Origin: Planctomycetaceae bacterium
GTDB taxonomy: Bacteria; Planctomycetota; Planctomycetia; Pirellulales; Thermoguttaceae
Assembly: GCA_012719125.1 (NCBI GenBank)
Contig: JAAYAY010000201.1
Coordinates: 1 to 62,527, forward strand
Length of the DNA stretch: 62,527 nucleotides
Direction of reading: 5' to 3'
The notes under the pieces were generated by a model. The model did not search any database. It saw only the letters and a program-made list of their open reading frames with translations, and had not been told where the DNA came from. The position numbers were made by a program, and so were the translations under genes. Each line of letters opens with the position of its first letter. Position 1 is the stretch's first letter. Of this stretch, positions 9,701 to 17,423 are shown piece by piece.

Positions 9701-10131
9701 TCCGCGGTGAGATGGCCCGCCCGCCGCAACTCGGGGGCTGTCCCGATTTTCGCCCCGCCGGGGACAGTCCCGATTCTCGCCCCGCGAAAATGGGACTGTC
9801 CCCCTCCGCCCCACCACAAACGTCGCAAGCAACCGTCCCCCGAGTCACCGCCGACTGGCAGTGGAGCGGGGAGTGGCCGGTGACGACCGACGCCGTGTTG
9901 ACGGGAGCCTGGCGATTGCCGGAGGAGAATCGTGTGGTGCTGATGTTCGTAAATGTGAGCGACGAGCCGGTGACGGCGAAGTTCGTCTTCGACGCAAGCG
10001 AGTACGGTTTGCGGGGCGGCCAATTGGCGGTGCGCAAGGTGATGGCCGAGAGCTCGGAAGAGTCTGCGATTGCCGAGGAACTCAGCTTCCCGGCGAAGTC
10101 GGCGTGGGCCTGGGAGGTTGGGGCAAAATAG
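6709..10131 (+). CDS. Exported DUF6259-like glycosidase-type protein
   Basis: 1140 residues; ATG 6709 preceded by AAGGAG at 8 nt. A Sec signal peptide spans about 1-25 (hydrophobic LLATLLLVLFVGG, then AHA|DS). The N-terminal two thirds are beta-rich; a TIM-barrel-like segment at about 700-1000 contains GVHWYNWHEIPFDNDYPHY, and VKGVYIDQVAAA places Asp851 where related retaining glycosidases have their nucleophile. This resembles DUF6259 proteins of polysaccharide-degrading planctomycetes and Bacteroidetes; the substrate is unknown. A repeat with 12-bp inverted arms lies in frame at 9732-9803 (about residues 1008-1032) between the barrel and the C-terminal beta domain. The gene appears to be monocistronic. 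Confidence 0.6.
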   Translation: MGRSGRRLLATLLLVLFVGGTVAHADSILLRVRDVPEHGLVVAPVDLTGAARWCQIAAVTPEDVRVIDPNDRQVPCQFVPDPDFDGSERIAGTVVLQLPPGSDGQLRLSFDGNGKPTAPPFDGTVRTKNYEVVHQADRLGGFPSKITFAGSGKVFDSLRWHDRTHHAELGGYRLIDDGEAKVERVAEGPLCTVVRVAGRYLRGKDQPASQPSAVYQWFYFHDLPLVYVTTVQKQREPFAWKEWHFLELIYPDESFTKWTGASPEAQGDVAGSGKSTSFSEWAALLDGRSAIGMLRSGRLMIHDGRGAYGTYLHAFSSVAWSEFAGTERELAAWLWVGGSDDPGAAIREAARSLPTDGHVAVTTESVWRRLTEARRNLDQLRPDEARRAWQYLSSAEQLEAQGRFREAVEACDGRLPENRVRIAAGDQAITFEQTDAGLRMLELADLARRRQLLASKPLPLFRVSVRNEETKAETVFAADSGWKAASARSDAKGVLTLQWKAPADERLAGLTITAVATPDAQANRIAWDLNIENVPKPWGVWRVVFPQVALAEPGPAAEVFYPRGAGEVKSGVWSEAFRFSGTYPSGWMSMPFMAAYDRRVGTGLYAAVHDPWGGTKDLLAESRPVDRAVDLSFDHPAPNMGQAGTGFELEGTAVWQLLRGDWFDASVIYRDWARENAKWRAAPGRADSTPKWMRELSCWALASGTAEQVVPATREFQQAMGLPVGVHWYNWHEIPFDNDYPHYFPTKPGFAEGVAELQANNVFVMPYINGRLWDTRDRGLDVFQFDDVARAAATKSEAGEPYTEMYGSKETDGSRVSLAAMCPSTELWQDKVREIVLRLMNECGVKGVYIDQVAAAKPQLCFDPSHGHPLGGGHWWTESYWRLLERIYAGMPEDCMLTTECNAEPYTHVFDGYLTWHWQYDGQVPAFPAVYGGTIQMFGRAYRGGPTKDLALRMKAGQQLVYGEQIGWINPSVTKEPDNMAFLRQIVHLRAKLIDYFVRGEMARPPQLGGCPDFRPAGDSPDSRPAKMGLSPSAPPQTSQATVPRVTADWQWSGEWPVTTDAVLTGAWRLPEENRVVLMFVNVSDEPVTAKFVFDASEYGLRGGQLAVRKVMAESSEESAIAEELSFPAKSAWAWEVGAK
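9732..9803. repeat. GGGGACAGTCCC repeat inserted in frame in a coding region
   Basis: Two direct units containing GTCCCGATTYTCGCCCCGC are followed by an inverted GGGACTGTCCCC. GGGGACAGTCCC at 9760-9771 is perfectly inverted at 9792-9803. The length is compatible with the frame and the host ORF stays open. Confidence 0.75.
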
Positions 10132-10299
10132 GCGTTTAGTCATTGGAGATGTCTTGGCATCGCACAGTTATCAACTTTGCTCGGATTTTCACAAATCTGA
10201 CACTTTCCACCCAGATTAGGGCCTTCTCGTGAAGGGGTCGGTGAGGTGTGACGGGGTAGCGGCGGGCTTGGGGAAAAGCATGGGGTTTGCTCCTGCGGT

Positions 10300-10376
10300 T
10301 ATATGTACTTATGTACATAGATGTGATTATATGGAAATCACGGCGGAGTTCAAGTAGTTTTTTGAACAGTCTGGAT
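10300..10376 (-). promoter_or_regulatory. Promoter-bearing dispersed element, copy 1
   Basis: On the minus strand the order is TGTTCAAAAAAC, a -35 TTGAAC (10348-10353), a 16-nt spacer, a -10 TATAAT (10326-10331), then ATCTATGTACATAAGTACAT, which contains a perfect inverted repeat ATGTAC-N4-GTACAT that could bind a repressor. The same layout recurs at 31031-31110. It points away from the radical SAM gene and towards the 3' end of the DUF6259-like gene, so any transcript would be non-coding or antisense. Confidence 0.5.
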
Positions 10377-10538
10377 GGGGGGGGTGGGCTGTTGACGGTT
10401 GCCTGCGAGAGACGAGGAAGGCTATCTGACACAAGCCCCCCAGAGTGGGCCGGGACTGAAGAAATCCCCCAATTGATTGCGGTCTTGACGCCGAAGAAAC
10501 TAGATGACTTCCGTGTCCGATCAAGACAAGGACGTATT

Positions 10539-10570
10539 GATACAGATTCGTACCGATACGGATCTGTATC
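10539..10570. repeat. 14-bp inverted repeat with four-base loop
   Basis: GATACAGATTCGTA, loop CCGA, TACGGATCTGTATC. The stem is continuous with one G-T wobble. There is no T-run, so it is better read as an operator or RNA stem-loop than as a terminator. Confidence 0.6.
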
Positions 10571-10931
10571 GAATCTCTGCCGCAAGAGATGCGGCTGAGG
10601 CTGCAAAACCCGTTGGAGCATGTTCTTGGATGGCTGCGTCCCAGGGCGGCGCAGGCCCACCTCGTCTCCGCCGACGGGAAGCTGCTTGCCGTGCCGGCGC
10701 CTTCCGGATTGCCGTAACAGGCCCATTGATCGGAGGAATTGCCGGGCCGCGATCAGCCGGAAATGTGAGCTATACTGATAATGAGCGGAGGCATTCCTCA
10801 CTCGGTGGGTGAGCGTACTGGGCAGTGCAGGGTCATGTGGTGATCCGGCTCTGGACTTCCGCAAATCCGTCGCATTCGGTGGCGGATAAGACCATCAGGT
10901 TCACCCCGGGAACGAAGTCCTCGTTTCGATC

Positions 10932-12089
10932 ATGGAAAACCTGGCCGTCAAGACGTCGTCGCTTTCCCGGAGAATCGGTGCAGTCCTTCTGACCCTCAAG
11001 GCTCGATGCCGCCGGCAGGGGTTCGTCTGCGATTCGCTTCAGGGCTGCACGCAGTTCAGCGTCTGCATCAATTCGGACCTGACGCTCTCCTGCAGTTATC
11101 GCGACCTGGACGGCTCGGGACACATCGGCGACCTCGGCGAACAATCGTTCGAGGAGGCGTTTCTCGGACCGGTCGCCCAGTCCTTCAGGGAGCAACTCGC
11201 CGCCGGCCGGCTCCCGACGTCCGACTGCGTGCGTTGCATGTACCTCCACGCCGTGCCGAAGCCGGAAGCTCGGCAGATGACGGCCCAGATTGCGATGCCG
11301 AAGGCGGTGATGTTGGAGAACACGAGCCTCTGCAATCTTCGCTGCCTGAGTTGCCGCCGCGATGCCGTCAAGCGTATGCGGAAGCGTCGCCGGATGTCGC
11401 TGGACGATGTGCGCAGGGTGGCCGATGAGCTGGCGCAGATCGGGGTGAATGAGATCACGTTTCATCACCTCGGCGAGCCGTTCATGTCGGACCGCGTGCT
11501 CGATGAATTGACGATCCTGCGAGATCGCAACCCGAACCTTCGGCTCGTGGTTTCTACGAACGGCATGTTCGTCGACACCGATCCGAAACGCGAGGCGGCC
11601 CTCCTGTTCGATTCGATCTACTTCTCTCTGGACGGCATCGACCAGAAGATGGCGGCACGCTACCAGCGAGGGATCCAGTTCGATCGGGTCCTTCAGAACC
11701 TGACAGACCTGGTTGCCTATCGGGGTGACAAGAGATCCCCTCGCATCGTCTGGAAGTACCTCCTCTTCCGTTGGAACGAACGCCGCAAGTACCAGTTGAG
11801 GGCGATTGAAATGGCGCGCGAGGCCGGGGCGGACGAGATTCGGTTCGAAAAGACGGTCTCCCCCTTCTACGGTTTGCCGTGGCGATCTCACCTGGGTTCC
11901 AATCGCGACCTGGGCGTCGATTTCGGCTTCGCCAGGCACGTGACCCTGCGGGAAGTGCCAGCATCCGTCGTCGAACCGTCAGAACAGACGCGTTGCGAGT
12001 CGGGACTCGACACCGAATCTCTGGCTACGAAATCCTGCGAGACTTGCTGCGATCAATGGAGCCAGGCAGGTTTGCCGGTAGCTCGCTGA
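10932..12089 (+). CDS. Radical SAM protein with SPASM-like cysteines at the N-terminus
   Basis: 385 residues. The cluster motif is C134-NLR-C138-LS-C141 (CX3CX2C) followed by a typical radical SAM half-barrel (FHHLGEPFMS, VVSTNGMFVD, YFSLDG). Before it, C33, C39, C45, C54, C99 and C102 sit in a segment (CINSDLTLSCSYRDLDGSGHIGDL) that looks like the auxiliary-cluster SPASM domain, which normally follows the barrel; here it comes first. A further cysteine group (CETCCDQW) closes the protein. Such proteins modify peptides or sugars through a 5'-deoxyadenosyl radical; no precursor peptide gene is visible nearby. No strong ribosome site precedes ATG 10932. Confidence 0.7.
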   Translation: MENLAVKTSSLSRRIGAVLLTLKARCRRQGFVCDSLQGCTQFSVCINSDLTLSCSYRDLDGSGHIGDLGEQSFEEAFLGPVAQSFREQLAAGRLPTSDCVRCMYLHAVPKPEARQMTAQIAMPKAVMLENTSLCNLRCLSCRRDAVKRMRKRRRMSLDDVRRVADELAQIGVNEITFHHLGEPFMSDRVLDELTILRDRNPNLRLVVSTNGMFVDTDPKREAALLFDSIYFSLDGIDQKMAARYQRGIQFDRVLQNLTDLVAYRGDKRSPRIVWKYLLFRWNERRKYQLRAIEMAREAGADEIRFEKTVSPFYGLPWRSHLGSNRDLGVDFGFARHVTLREVPASVVEPSEQTRCESGLDTESLATKSCETCCDQWSQAGLPVAR

Positions 12090-12115
12090 CGGTCTCGCAG
12101 CAGGTCCCAGGTCGT

Positions 12116-12793
12116 TCATCGAGGTCGCCTTTCCCAAGATTCCTGCCGATCGGATGCAAGCCGCAGAACCTCGTCGGGCACTTGCGAGATGTTTTGCAGC
12201 ACCTTGCTCGCTTGGGAAAAGTTGCCGTCTCTGGTCCAGTCGCTCAGAACGATCAAGCATTCCAATCCGGCCGCCTTGGCGGAGGCCAATCCTCGTTCGG
12301 AGTCTTCGATCACGACACATTCGTCCGGCTCGTTGCCGGCGCGCGCCAGTGCTTTCAGATAAGGTTCGGGGTGCGGCTTGGTGTGTTCGCAGTCCTCACG
12401 AGTGAGGACGAAATCGAAGTACGGCAACAGACCGCTTCTGTCGTGAATAATCTCGAAGTGTTCACGACGAGTGCTGGTCACGACCGCCATGCGCACCCTG
12501 CCGTGCAAGGACCGCAACACCTGCGCCACACCGTCCATCACTCGCGATTCCGCCCCCAGAGACTCGGCGTAGATGCGATCCCGCTCAGCTCGAAGGCGGG
12601 CGATCCGGTTCGGGTCGATTCCCCGCTCTTCAGCCAGCACGAACGTGCTCTCGCCCCGGCGGAGCGATATCTCCTTGAACTGTTCCGGTGTCAGTCCGAC
12701 GTCGACGGTTTGGAGAACCGTTTTGGTTGCCTGGAAATAGAGGCCTTCCGTGTCGACGAGCACGCCGTCGTTATCCCAAAGGACCGTGAACAT
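12116..12793 (-). CDS. HAD-superfamily phosphatase, beta-phosphoglucomutase-like
   Basis: 225 residues with the HAD motifs in order: DNDGVLVDT (Asp7 nucleophile, Asp9 acid/base), a helical cap at about 15-80, VVTSTRREHF (motif II Thr/Ser), the Lys of KPHPEPYLKA and VVIEDSERGL (motif IV acids). The family removes phosphate from small sugars or metabolites or isomerises sugar phosphates; the substrate cannot be predicted. It is convergent with the radical SAM gene, with 26 nt between the stop codons, and lies downstream of a dispersed hairpin repeat. Confidence 0.8.
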   Translation of the reverse strand: MFTVLWDNDGVLVDTEGLYFQATKTVLQTVDVGLTPEQFKEISLRRGESTFVLAEERGIDPNRIARLRAERDRIYAESLGAESRVMDGVAQVLRSLHGRVRMAVVTSTRREHFEIIHDRSGLLPYFDFVLTREDCEHTKPHPEPYLKALARAGNEPDECVVIEDSERGLASAKAAGLECLIVLSDWTRDGNFSQASKVLQNISQVPDEVLRLASDRQESWERRPR

Positions 12794-12886
12794 GCTTCTG
12801 GATTCCGCCTGCGGGGGAACGATGTTTCAGTCACCGGCGGACAAGACCGGCCATGTTCTGGATTCCCGCCTTCGCGGGAATGACGT
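12794..12886. repeat. Two ATTCCCGCC-type hairpin repeat units
   Basis: CTGGATTCCCGCCTTCGCGG at 12855 onward closes into a hairpin (ATTCCCGCC..GCGGGAAT), and a degenerate unit (CTGGATTCCGCCTGCGGGGG) precedes it at 12795. This palindromic repeat is widespread in bacterial intergenic DNA. Confidence 0.7.
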
Positions 12887-12966
12887 ATAGGTCGACGGGT
12901 AGGACACACGGGACGCGAGTGAAGTTCAGGGACAACCCGGGCGGACTGTTGCTCCCACTCGGCTGG

Positions 12967-15573
12967 CTAGGGAAGGATTTCGATTTCGTACCAGATTGTC
13001 TTGTGTTGCGGACCGATTTCGAGGAGGCAATTGCCGGCCTGGGACTGGGCGGGGATTGACGCCTTGCGGTTGCCCGACGGGTCGAGGGCGTGGAACCGGA
13101 CCTTGCCGGAATCAACCGGCAGGGTCAGGGCGGCGGGGATGCCCTCACAGAGGATGGGAGCCTCGCCCCAGCGGTTGCTCAGGGTAACGCGGTCGCCGCC
13201 GAGGTCCTGGAGTTCTGCGCCCGAGTTCTGCACGTCGCCCGTGGCTGCCAGGAGAATTCGGCCGGGGGAGCGGAGGTCGGCGCCGTCGAGGGCAGTCATG
13301 GTGATCGTCGTCCAGTCGCGTTTGGTCTTGCCGACTTTCAACTGAACGTCGCCCAAGGCAAACGTCCGCCCGCGGACAAAACCGGTGAAGACCTTCGTTT
13401 TGGGCGTGTCCGCGATGAAGAAGCCGGCATCCGGCTGGCTGAAGTCCCAGTGAAGCTGACCCGTGTCGGATGCGATCTGTTTGGTGCTCTCCAAACCAAG
13501 AGGTAGTTCATTTTCGGTCTGGGGATCGAGATTCAACGCCACGGCATGCAACATGGCCATGTCCAGGTCGAGGCCCAGATTCTCGGCCGTCAGGCTGCGA
13601 GGATTGATGGTTCGGTGGAGTATGTCGCGTTCCCGTTCGGAATCCAAATCGACCTGAATCGTCGACCTGGCTTCGGCAGCGTCACCTCGGAGGAAGAGGG
13701 CGGCGCAGGCGATATGGTGGGCGATCTTGGCCGGGTCGCCTTTGATGTCGAAGAAGCCGGTGATGCGGTCGGGTTCAAACTCTTGGCTGTGGGAGTAGGT
13801 AAAAGTGAAGATCCCGTCCCACTTTTGGAAGCGGCCGAAGGCGGCGATCATGGGAAAGCCTTCGGCGGCGTAGGAGTTGGGGGCCGGGTGATTGTATTCG
13901 CTGACCGTGTAGGGCATGCCGGCGATGCGGCGAGTGGCGAGCCGGGTGAGGGTGCCGCCGTCGTCGGAATTGACCAGGGCCAGGTTGCGGACGTACCAAT
14001 CGCGGGAATCCCAAGGCCGGCCGGGGAAGCTGGGGTGGTGGAAGTAGGAGTGGGCGTCGAGGTAGTCGAGCCGGGCCTGAATCGTGGCGGGGCCGTAGTT
14101 TAACTGGGTCCCGGAAACAATCGATTTCAGTTTCAGATCGTCTTTGAGGAAGCGATACATGCCGACCCAGTAGTCGTACTCGGTGTCCCACATGAAGTCG
14201 ACGAAGTCGTGGCGTGCCGTCTCAGTGAGGTTGAGGCTTCCGCGGGTGACGACGGGGACGGATGCGTCTTCGAGTTTCTGGCCGGGTTCGAGCCCGACGA
14301 TTCCTCCGGGGCGGAACGAGACGCCCGACAGTTCGTAGACGCCCGGCTGGAACTCGCTGAAGCTGACGCGGACGTTGTCGTCGTCGGCCTGGGCGACGAA
14401 GGTCAGCCGGAACGGGGTCCACTCGGCGCCGGCGTCGATTCTGCTCGACAGGCCGAGCCGCTGCCACGGTTCATGGGCCATCATGCAGTTGACGCCCAGC
14501 TTTCGCGGCTCACTGGCGCGAGCGTAGCCGCTGAGCGTGTAAGGCTGATCCTTCTTGACGGCAAGGCGTGCGTGCCAGAGTTGGGGAATCCACGACTCGC
14601 GGCCCATCTGCTCGATCGCCACTCGCAGGGCTCGGCGGCCGTCGGGGCCGTCGCCGGTGACGGACGCGTCGACTTTCGACTGGGCGTCGGTCTGGATTGA
14701 CCAGGCCTTGCCCATCGGCTGCTGGAAGTCGGGGTCGGCCAGCAGTTCGTCGCCCAGGGGCGTAGCACCGACGTTCCAGGCTTTCTTGAGAGCGGCGGTG
14801 GAGGCGTACTTCTTGGCGAGCCAGGCGTTCCAGAGCCCGCGATAGATCGTGGCGTAAGGATCGGGCAAGTCGTCGAGGTCGCCCGAGTTCCAGGTGGTGA
14901 ACAGGGCGTCTTCGTTGCTGATTTCGACCATGGCAACGGCCGGTTCATTGCAGTAGGCCGTCTTGGTGTAGGGATTGACGTGGGTCAGCAGGTCGCGGGC
15001 GTACTTCTTCTGGAGTTCGATCATTTGCGGCTCGAAGTTGCCGATGCCCTTGTCGTACTTGGGCCGCTGGTCGGCGAGGGGGAAACCTTCCTTATCGCCG
15101 AGGGTTCGCGAGACGTGCAGATTGATGTTGGTATAGATGCCGTTCTGCTTGAGCTGGTAGATCAAGTAGTCGAGGGCGTCAAGCCGCTGGGGGTCGATGA
15201 TGGTTTTGTTTTCGCTGTCGCCCCAGATGGAGCGGGAGTCCATGTGGTGCATGCGGACGCAGTTGATTCCGATTCTCGCCATGCGTGCGGCGAGTTTCTC
15301 GGCGTCGCCGCGGGTGGGGAAGCAGGCGTCGAAGCAGAGGTTGGTCGCCCAGAAGCGGATCGGGCCGGCGTCGGTCGCCAGGCGTCCCGCGGCGTTGCGG
15401 ACGAAGCCGCTTCCACCCGCCGGTTTGGGCAGCCAGGCGGAGATGTTGGTCGCGTTGTCGGGTGCGTCGTAGGAGATGACGAAGGGGAACGGTTCGGAGG
15501 CGTCGGCAGCAAGGGCGAGTGGCGGGGGCGACAGCAGGACGGACATGATGGCCAGGACGATTGCGGAGCGCAT
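12967..15573 (-). CDS. Exported glycoside hydrolase of clan GH-A type
   Basis: 868 residues. The frame extends to 15627, but ATG 15573 is preferred: AAGGAG lies 7 nt upstream and a clean signal peptide follows (MRSAIVLAIMSVLLS...ALA|AD). The barrel shows ARIGINCVRMHHMD, then VEISNED with Glu221 as acid/base at the end of strand 4, and TVSEYNHP with Glu559 as nucleophile; both fit GH5/GH-A retaining enzymes. Carbohydrate-binding-like beta domains separate and follow the two halves. The substrate is unknown. It lies on the same strand as, and 418 nt downstream of, the XylR-type regulator gene, so the two may be functionally linked. Confidence 0.7.
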   Translation of the reverse strand: MRSAIVLAIMSVLLSPPPLALAADASEPFPFVISYDAPDNATNISAWLPKPAGGSGFVRNAAGRLATDAGPIRFWATNLCFDACFPTRGDAEKLAARMARIGINCVRMHHMDSRSIWGDSENKTIIDPQRLDALDYLIYQLKQNGIYTNINLHVSRTLGDKEGFPLADQRPKYDKGIGNFEPQMIELQKKYARDLLTHVNPYTKTAYCNEPAVAMVEISNEDALFTTWNSGDLDDLPDPYATIYRGLWNAWLAKKYASTAALKKAWNVGATPLGDELLADPDFQQPMGKAWSIQTDAQSKVDASVTGDGPDGRRALRVAIEQMGRESWIPQLWHARLAVKKDQPYTLSGYARASEPRKLGVNCMMAHEPWQRLGLSSRIDAGAEWTPFRLTFVAQADDDNVRVSFSEFQPGVYELSGVSFRPGGIVGLEPGQKLEDASVPVVTRGSLNLTETARHDFVDFMWDTEYDYWVGMYRFLKDDLKLKSIVSGTQLNYGPATIQARLDYLDAHSYFHHPSFPGRPWDSRDWYVRNLALVNSDDGGTLTRLATRRIAGMPYTVSEYNHPAPNSYAAEGFPMIAAFGRFQKWDGIFTFTYSHSQEFEPDRITGFFDIKGDPAKIAHHIACAALFLRGDAAEARSTIQVDLDSERERDILHRTINPRSLTAENLGLDLDMAMLHAVALNLDPQTENELPLGLESTKQIASDTGQLHWDFSQPDAGFFIADTPKTKVFTGFVRGRTFALGDVQLKVGKTKRDWTTITMTALDGADLRSPGRILLAATGDVQNSGAELQDLGGDRVTLSNRWGEAPILCEGIPAALTLPVDSGKVRFHALDPSGNRKASIPAQSQAGNCLLEIGPQHKTIWYEIEILP

Positions 15574-15990
15574 GGAGAAACTCCTTGGCAAGGGGCGGCG
15601 GGGCGGGTCTGGAGGTGGGGAATCCAAGGCAACCTAATCGAAGCGGTGCTGCAACGCAAGGAGAGCGGTGGGAAGCACGCCATCAAGGGGAAGGTCGTTG
15701 AAGACCACCGATTTGCTGCGGGCAAATGGTTGTGGGCTGTGTTGGCGATTGATGCACTTGTCGATCGATTGGCCCATCGAACGGTGACAGTTATCGTGTT
15801 GCGGCTAATGGGTTACGATGTTGTCGGATGGGATACAGAATGCGGGGATCGGCGATTGACGGTCCTTCTGCTAAGTCCTTCTGGTTATGTGAGTTGGGCC
15901 GACGGCTTGGGCGGTCGGCGGTGCGGTGGCGAGAAATGGCGATGAAAACCTTGCCGGTGGAGGGGTGGTCGAGGCGGGTGAGAATCCGCA
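15574..15990. other. Intergenic region between regulator and glycoside hydrolase
   Basis: About 420 nt with no supportable gene on either strand. It would contain the promoter of the hydrolase, but I could not pick a convincing -35/-10 pair. Confidence 0.5.
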
Positions 15991-17148
15991 TCACCGGGCC
16001 TGCGACTGCCGGCGATATTCTCTGGGGGAGAGGCCCGTCTGCTTGGCGAAGACAACGTCCAGACGGCGGGCGCTGGGGAAACCTGCTCGGCTGGCGATCG
16101 TCGTGATGGGCAGATGAGTGTCGGTAAGGAGTTCCTTCGCCCGCTCGACCCGCACCCGGCAGATTTCGTCCAGTACTGAGCGACCGAGGACCGAACGAAA
16201 CCGGCGTTCGAGAAGCCGGCGACCGACCGCGATGCCGTTGGCCAGGTCGTTGACGCTCATCACCTCCCAGGCATGCTCGCGAATGTACTGAAGGGCAGCC
16301 TGGATCGTCTCGTCCTCGATGGCCAGGATATCCGTAGAGTAGCGGGTAACCACGTGCAAAGGCGGCAACAGCAGTGGTTTCTGCGGTGCAGGCCTGCCGG
16401 ACATGAGCCGGTCGAGCAAGGCAGCCGCCTCGAAACCGATTCGCTCGGAGGGCACGGCGACGCTGGACAGTGCAGGTTGGGTCAACCGGCAATCCAGATC
16501 GTCGTTGCCGACTCCGAGCAACGCGACGTCTTCGGGCACCCGGAGGCCCATTTGACTGCACACGTCGGCCAGGTAGCGGGCGGGGGCATCCTCGCAGCAG
16601 AGAACCGCGACCGGTTTGGGCAGTTGGCGTAGCCACCGCTGCGCCTTCTGCGTCGACTTCTTCCATAGGGCGGCGGTGGTGAGATCGGCGAGATACTCCG
16701 TGTAGCATGAGGAGACCATGTGGCCCTCCGAAGCCACACGCTGGCAGAAGGCGGCCTCCTGGGCTCGCGAATAGGCCGCCGCTTCGCTGCCGAAAAAGCC
16801 GAATCGGTCGAACTTCCGCTCGAGGAAGTGTTCCGCGGCCAGACGCCCGACGGCCGTGTGATCGACGTCGACCGTGGGCACCTCGAGGCCCGGCAACGTG
16901 TGGGCGGTGTCGATCAAGGGTATCCGCAGGCGGATCAGTTCCTGGGCCACCCGGAGGAGGACGAGTCCGGCAATGATCCCGTGGGGCTTCCAGTCACGAA
17001 CCTGGGAAACGAGGCGGATATTGGGGGGCGCATCGCGCAGGATCCAGTTGGGTTTGCTGGCGGCGTACACCCGCACCCCCCGGATGACCTCGCGAACGAA
17101 GCTCAAACCACGGTCGAGAAGCAGGGCGATTCGACGGGGCTGTTCCAC
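15991..17148 (-). CDS. XylR-family transcriptional regulator (PBP1-like sensor plus AraC helix-turn-helix)
   Basis: 385 residues. Residues 1-270 are a LacI/PBP1-type sugar-binding fold without the LacI N-terminal DNA-binding domain (ALLLDRGLSFVREVIRGVR..., VALLGVGNDDLDCRLTQPALSSV). Residues about 285-380 are an AraC-type double helix-turn-helix ending in AGFPSARRLDVVFAKQTGLSPREYRR. This is the arrangement of XylR-type sugar-responsive activators common in planctomycetes. It is divergent from the aminotransferase cluster starting at 17424, and the 275-nt gap holds a long inverted repeat, so control of that cluster is the simplest reading. The ligand is unknown. Confidence 0.85.
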   Translation of the reverse strand: MEQPRRIALLLDRGLSFVREVIRGVRVYAASKPNWILRDAPPNIRLVSQVRDWKPHGIIAGLVLLRVAQELIRLRIPLIDTAHTLPGLEVPTVDVDHTAVGRLAAEHFLERKFDRFGFFGSEAAAYSRAQEAAFCQRVASEGHMVSSCYTEYLADLTTAALWKKSTQKAQRWLRQLPKPVAVLCCEDAPARYLADVCSQMGLRVPEDVALLGVGNDDLDCRLTQPALSSVAVPSERIGFEAAALLDRLMSGRPAPQKPLLLPPLHVVTRYSTDILAIEDETIQAALQYIREHAWEVMSVNDLANGIAVGRRLLERRFRSVLGRSVLDEICRVRVERAKELLTDTHLPITTIASRAGFPSARRLDVVFAKQTGLSPREYRRQSQAR

Positions 17149-17262
17149 GCCTTTTTCCTATCCTGGAGCGTCCGGCTGGCAGACTTCTATCGTCCGCCTG
17201 CCTGAGCCTTTCGGCCCGATACACCCTCTCCACCCGGAGTAGGGGAGGCTTGCGTCCCATTG

Positions 17263-17335
17263 TGCGCAATCTTATCGTTCTTTCGCAAGGCGTCCGGATC
17301 GGGTCGCTGTCGCAAAACGGTAAGAGAATTGCGCA
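17263..17335. promoter_or_regulatory. Long imperfect palindrome, candidate operator
   Basis: TGCGCAATCTTATCGTTCTT (17263 on) is repeated inverted as TCGCAAAACGGTAAGAGAATTGCGCA-type sequence ending at 17335. The outer TGCGCAAT is exact and CTTAYCGTT is conserved. It lies between the XylR-type gene and the operon that diverges from it, where an AraC-family dimer would bind. Confidence 0.6.
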
Positions 17336-17340
17336 TTCCG

Positions 17341-17369
17341 TACTGGAAGGTCCAGAATTCTCGTATATT
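17341..17369 (+). promoter_or_regulatory. Candidate promoter of the aminotransferase cluster
   Basis: -10 TATATT at 17364-17369 with a poor -35 TACTGG 17 nt away, just downstream of the palindrome and 55 nt before ATG 17424. A weak -35 is what an activator-dependent promoter would show. Confidence 0.35.
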
Positions 17370-17423
17370 CTACGGGAAGCTGGGAATGGCTTGTCGTTGC
17401 ACATTGAAAGGAAGGGTTGGGAA

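Larger units (their letters stand above)
10132..10931. other. 800-nt non-coding region
   Basis: No convincing gene. It holds the promoter-bearing repeat (10300-10376), a long hairpin (10539-10570) and, near the right end, a possible -10 TATACT (10772-10777) ahead of the radical SAM gene. A 242-codon minus-strand frame covers it but is proline/arginine/histidine-rich and looks random. Confidence 0.55.

Noticed and set aside
6643-10143. 1166-codon minus-strand frame opposite the DUF6259-like gene
   Set aside because: Arg/Pro/His/Gly-rich, no domain, exact shadow of a plus-strand gene with signal peptide and ribosome site. Long antisense frames are common in high-GC DNA.
10136-10864. 242-codon minus-strand frame
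   Set aside because: No ribosome site; its sequence is made from the promoter-bearing repeat and a hairpin, so it is non-coding.
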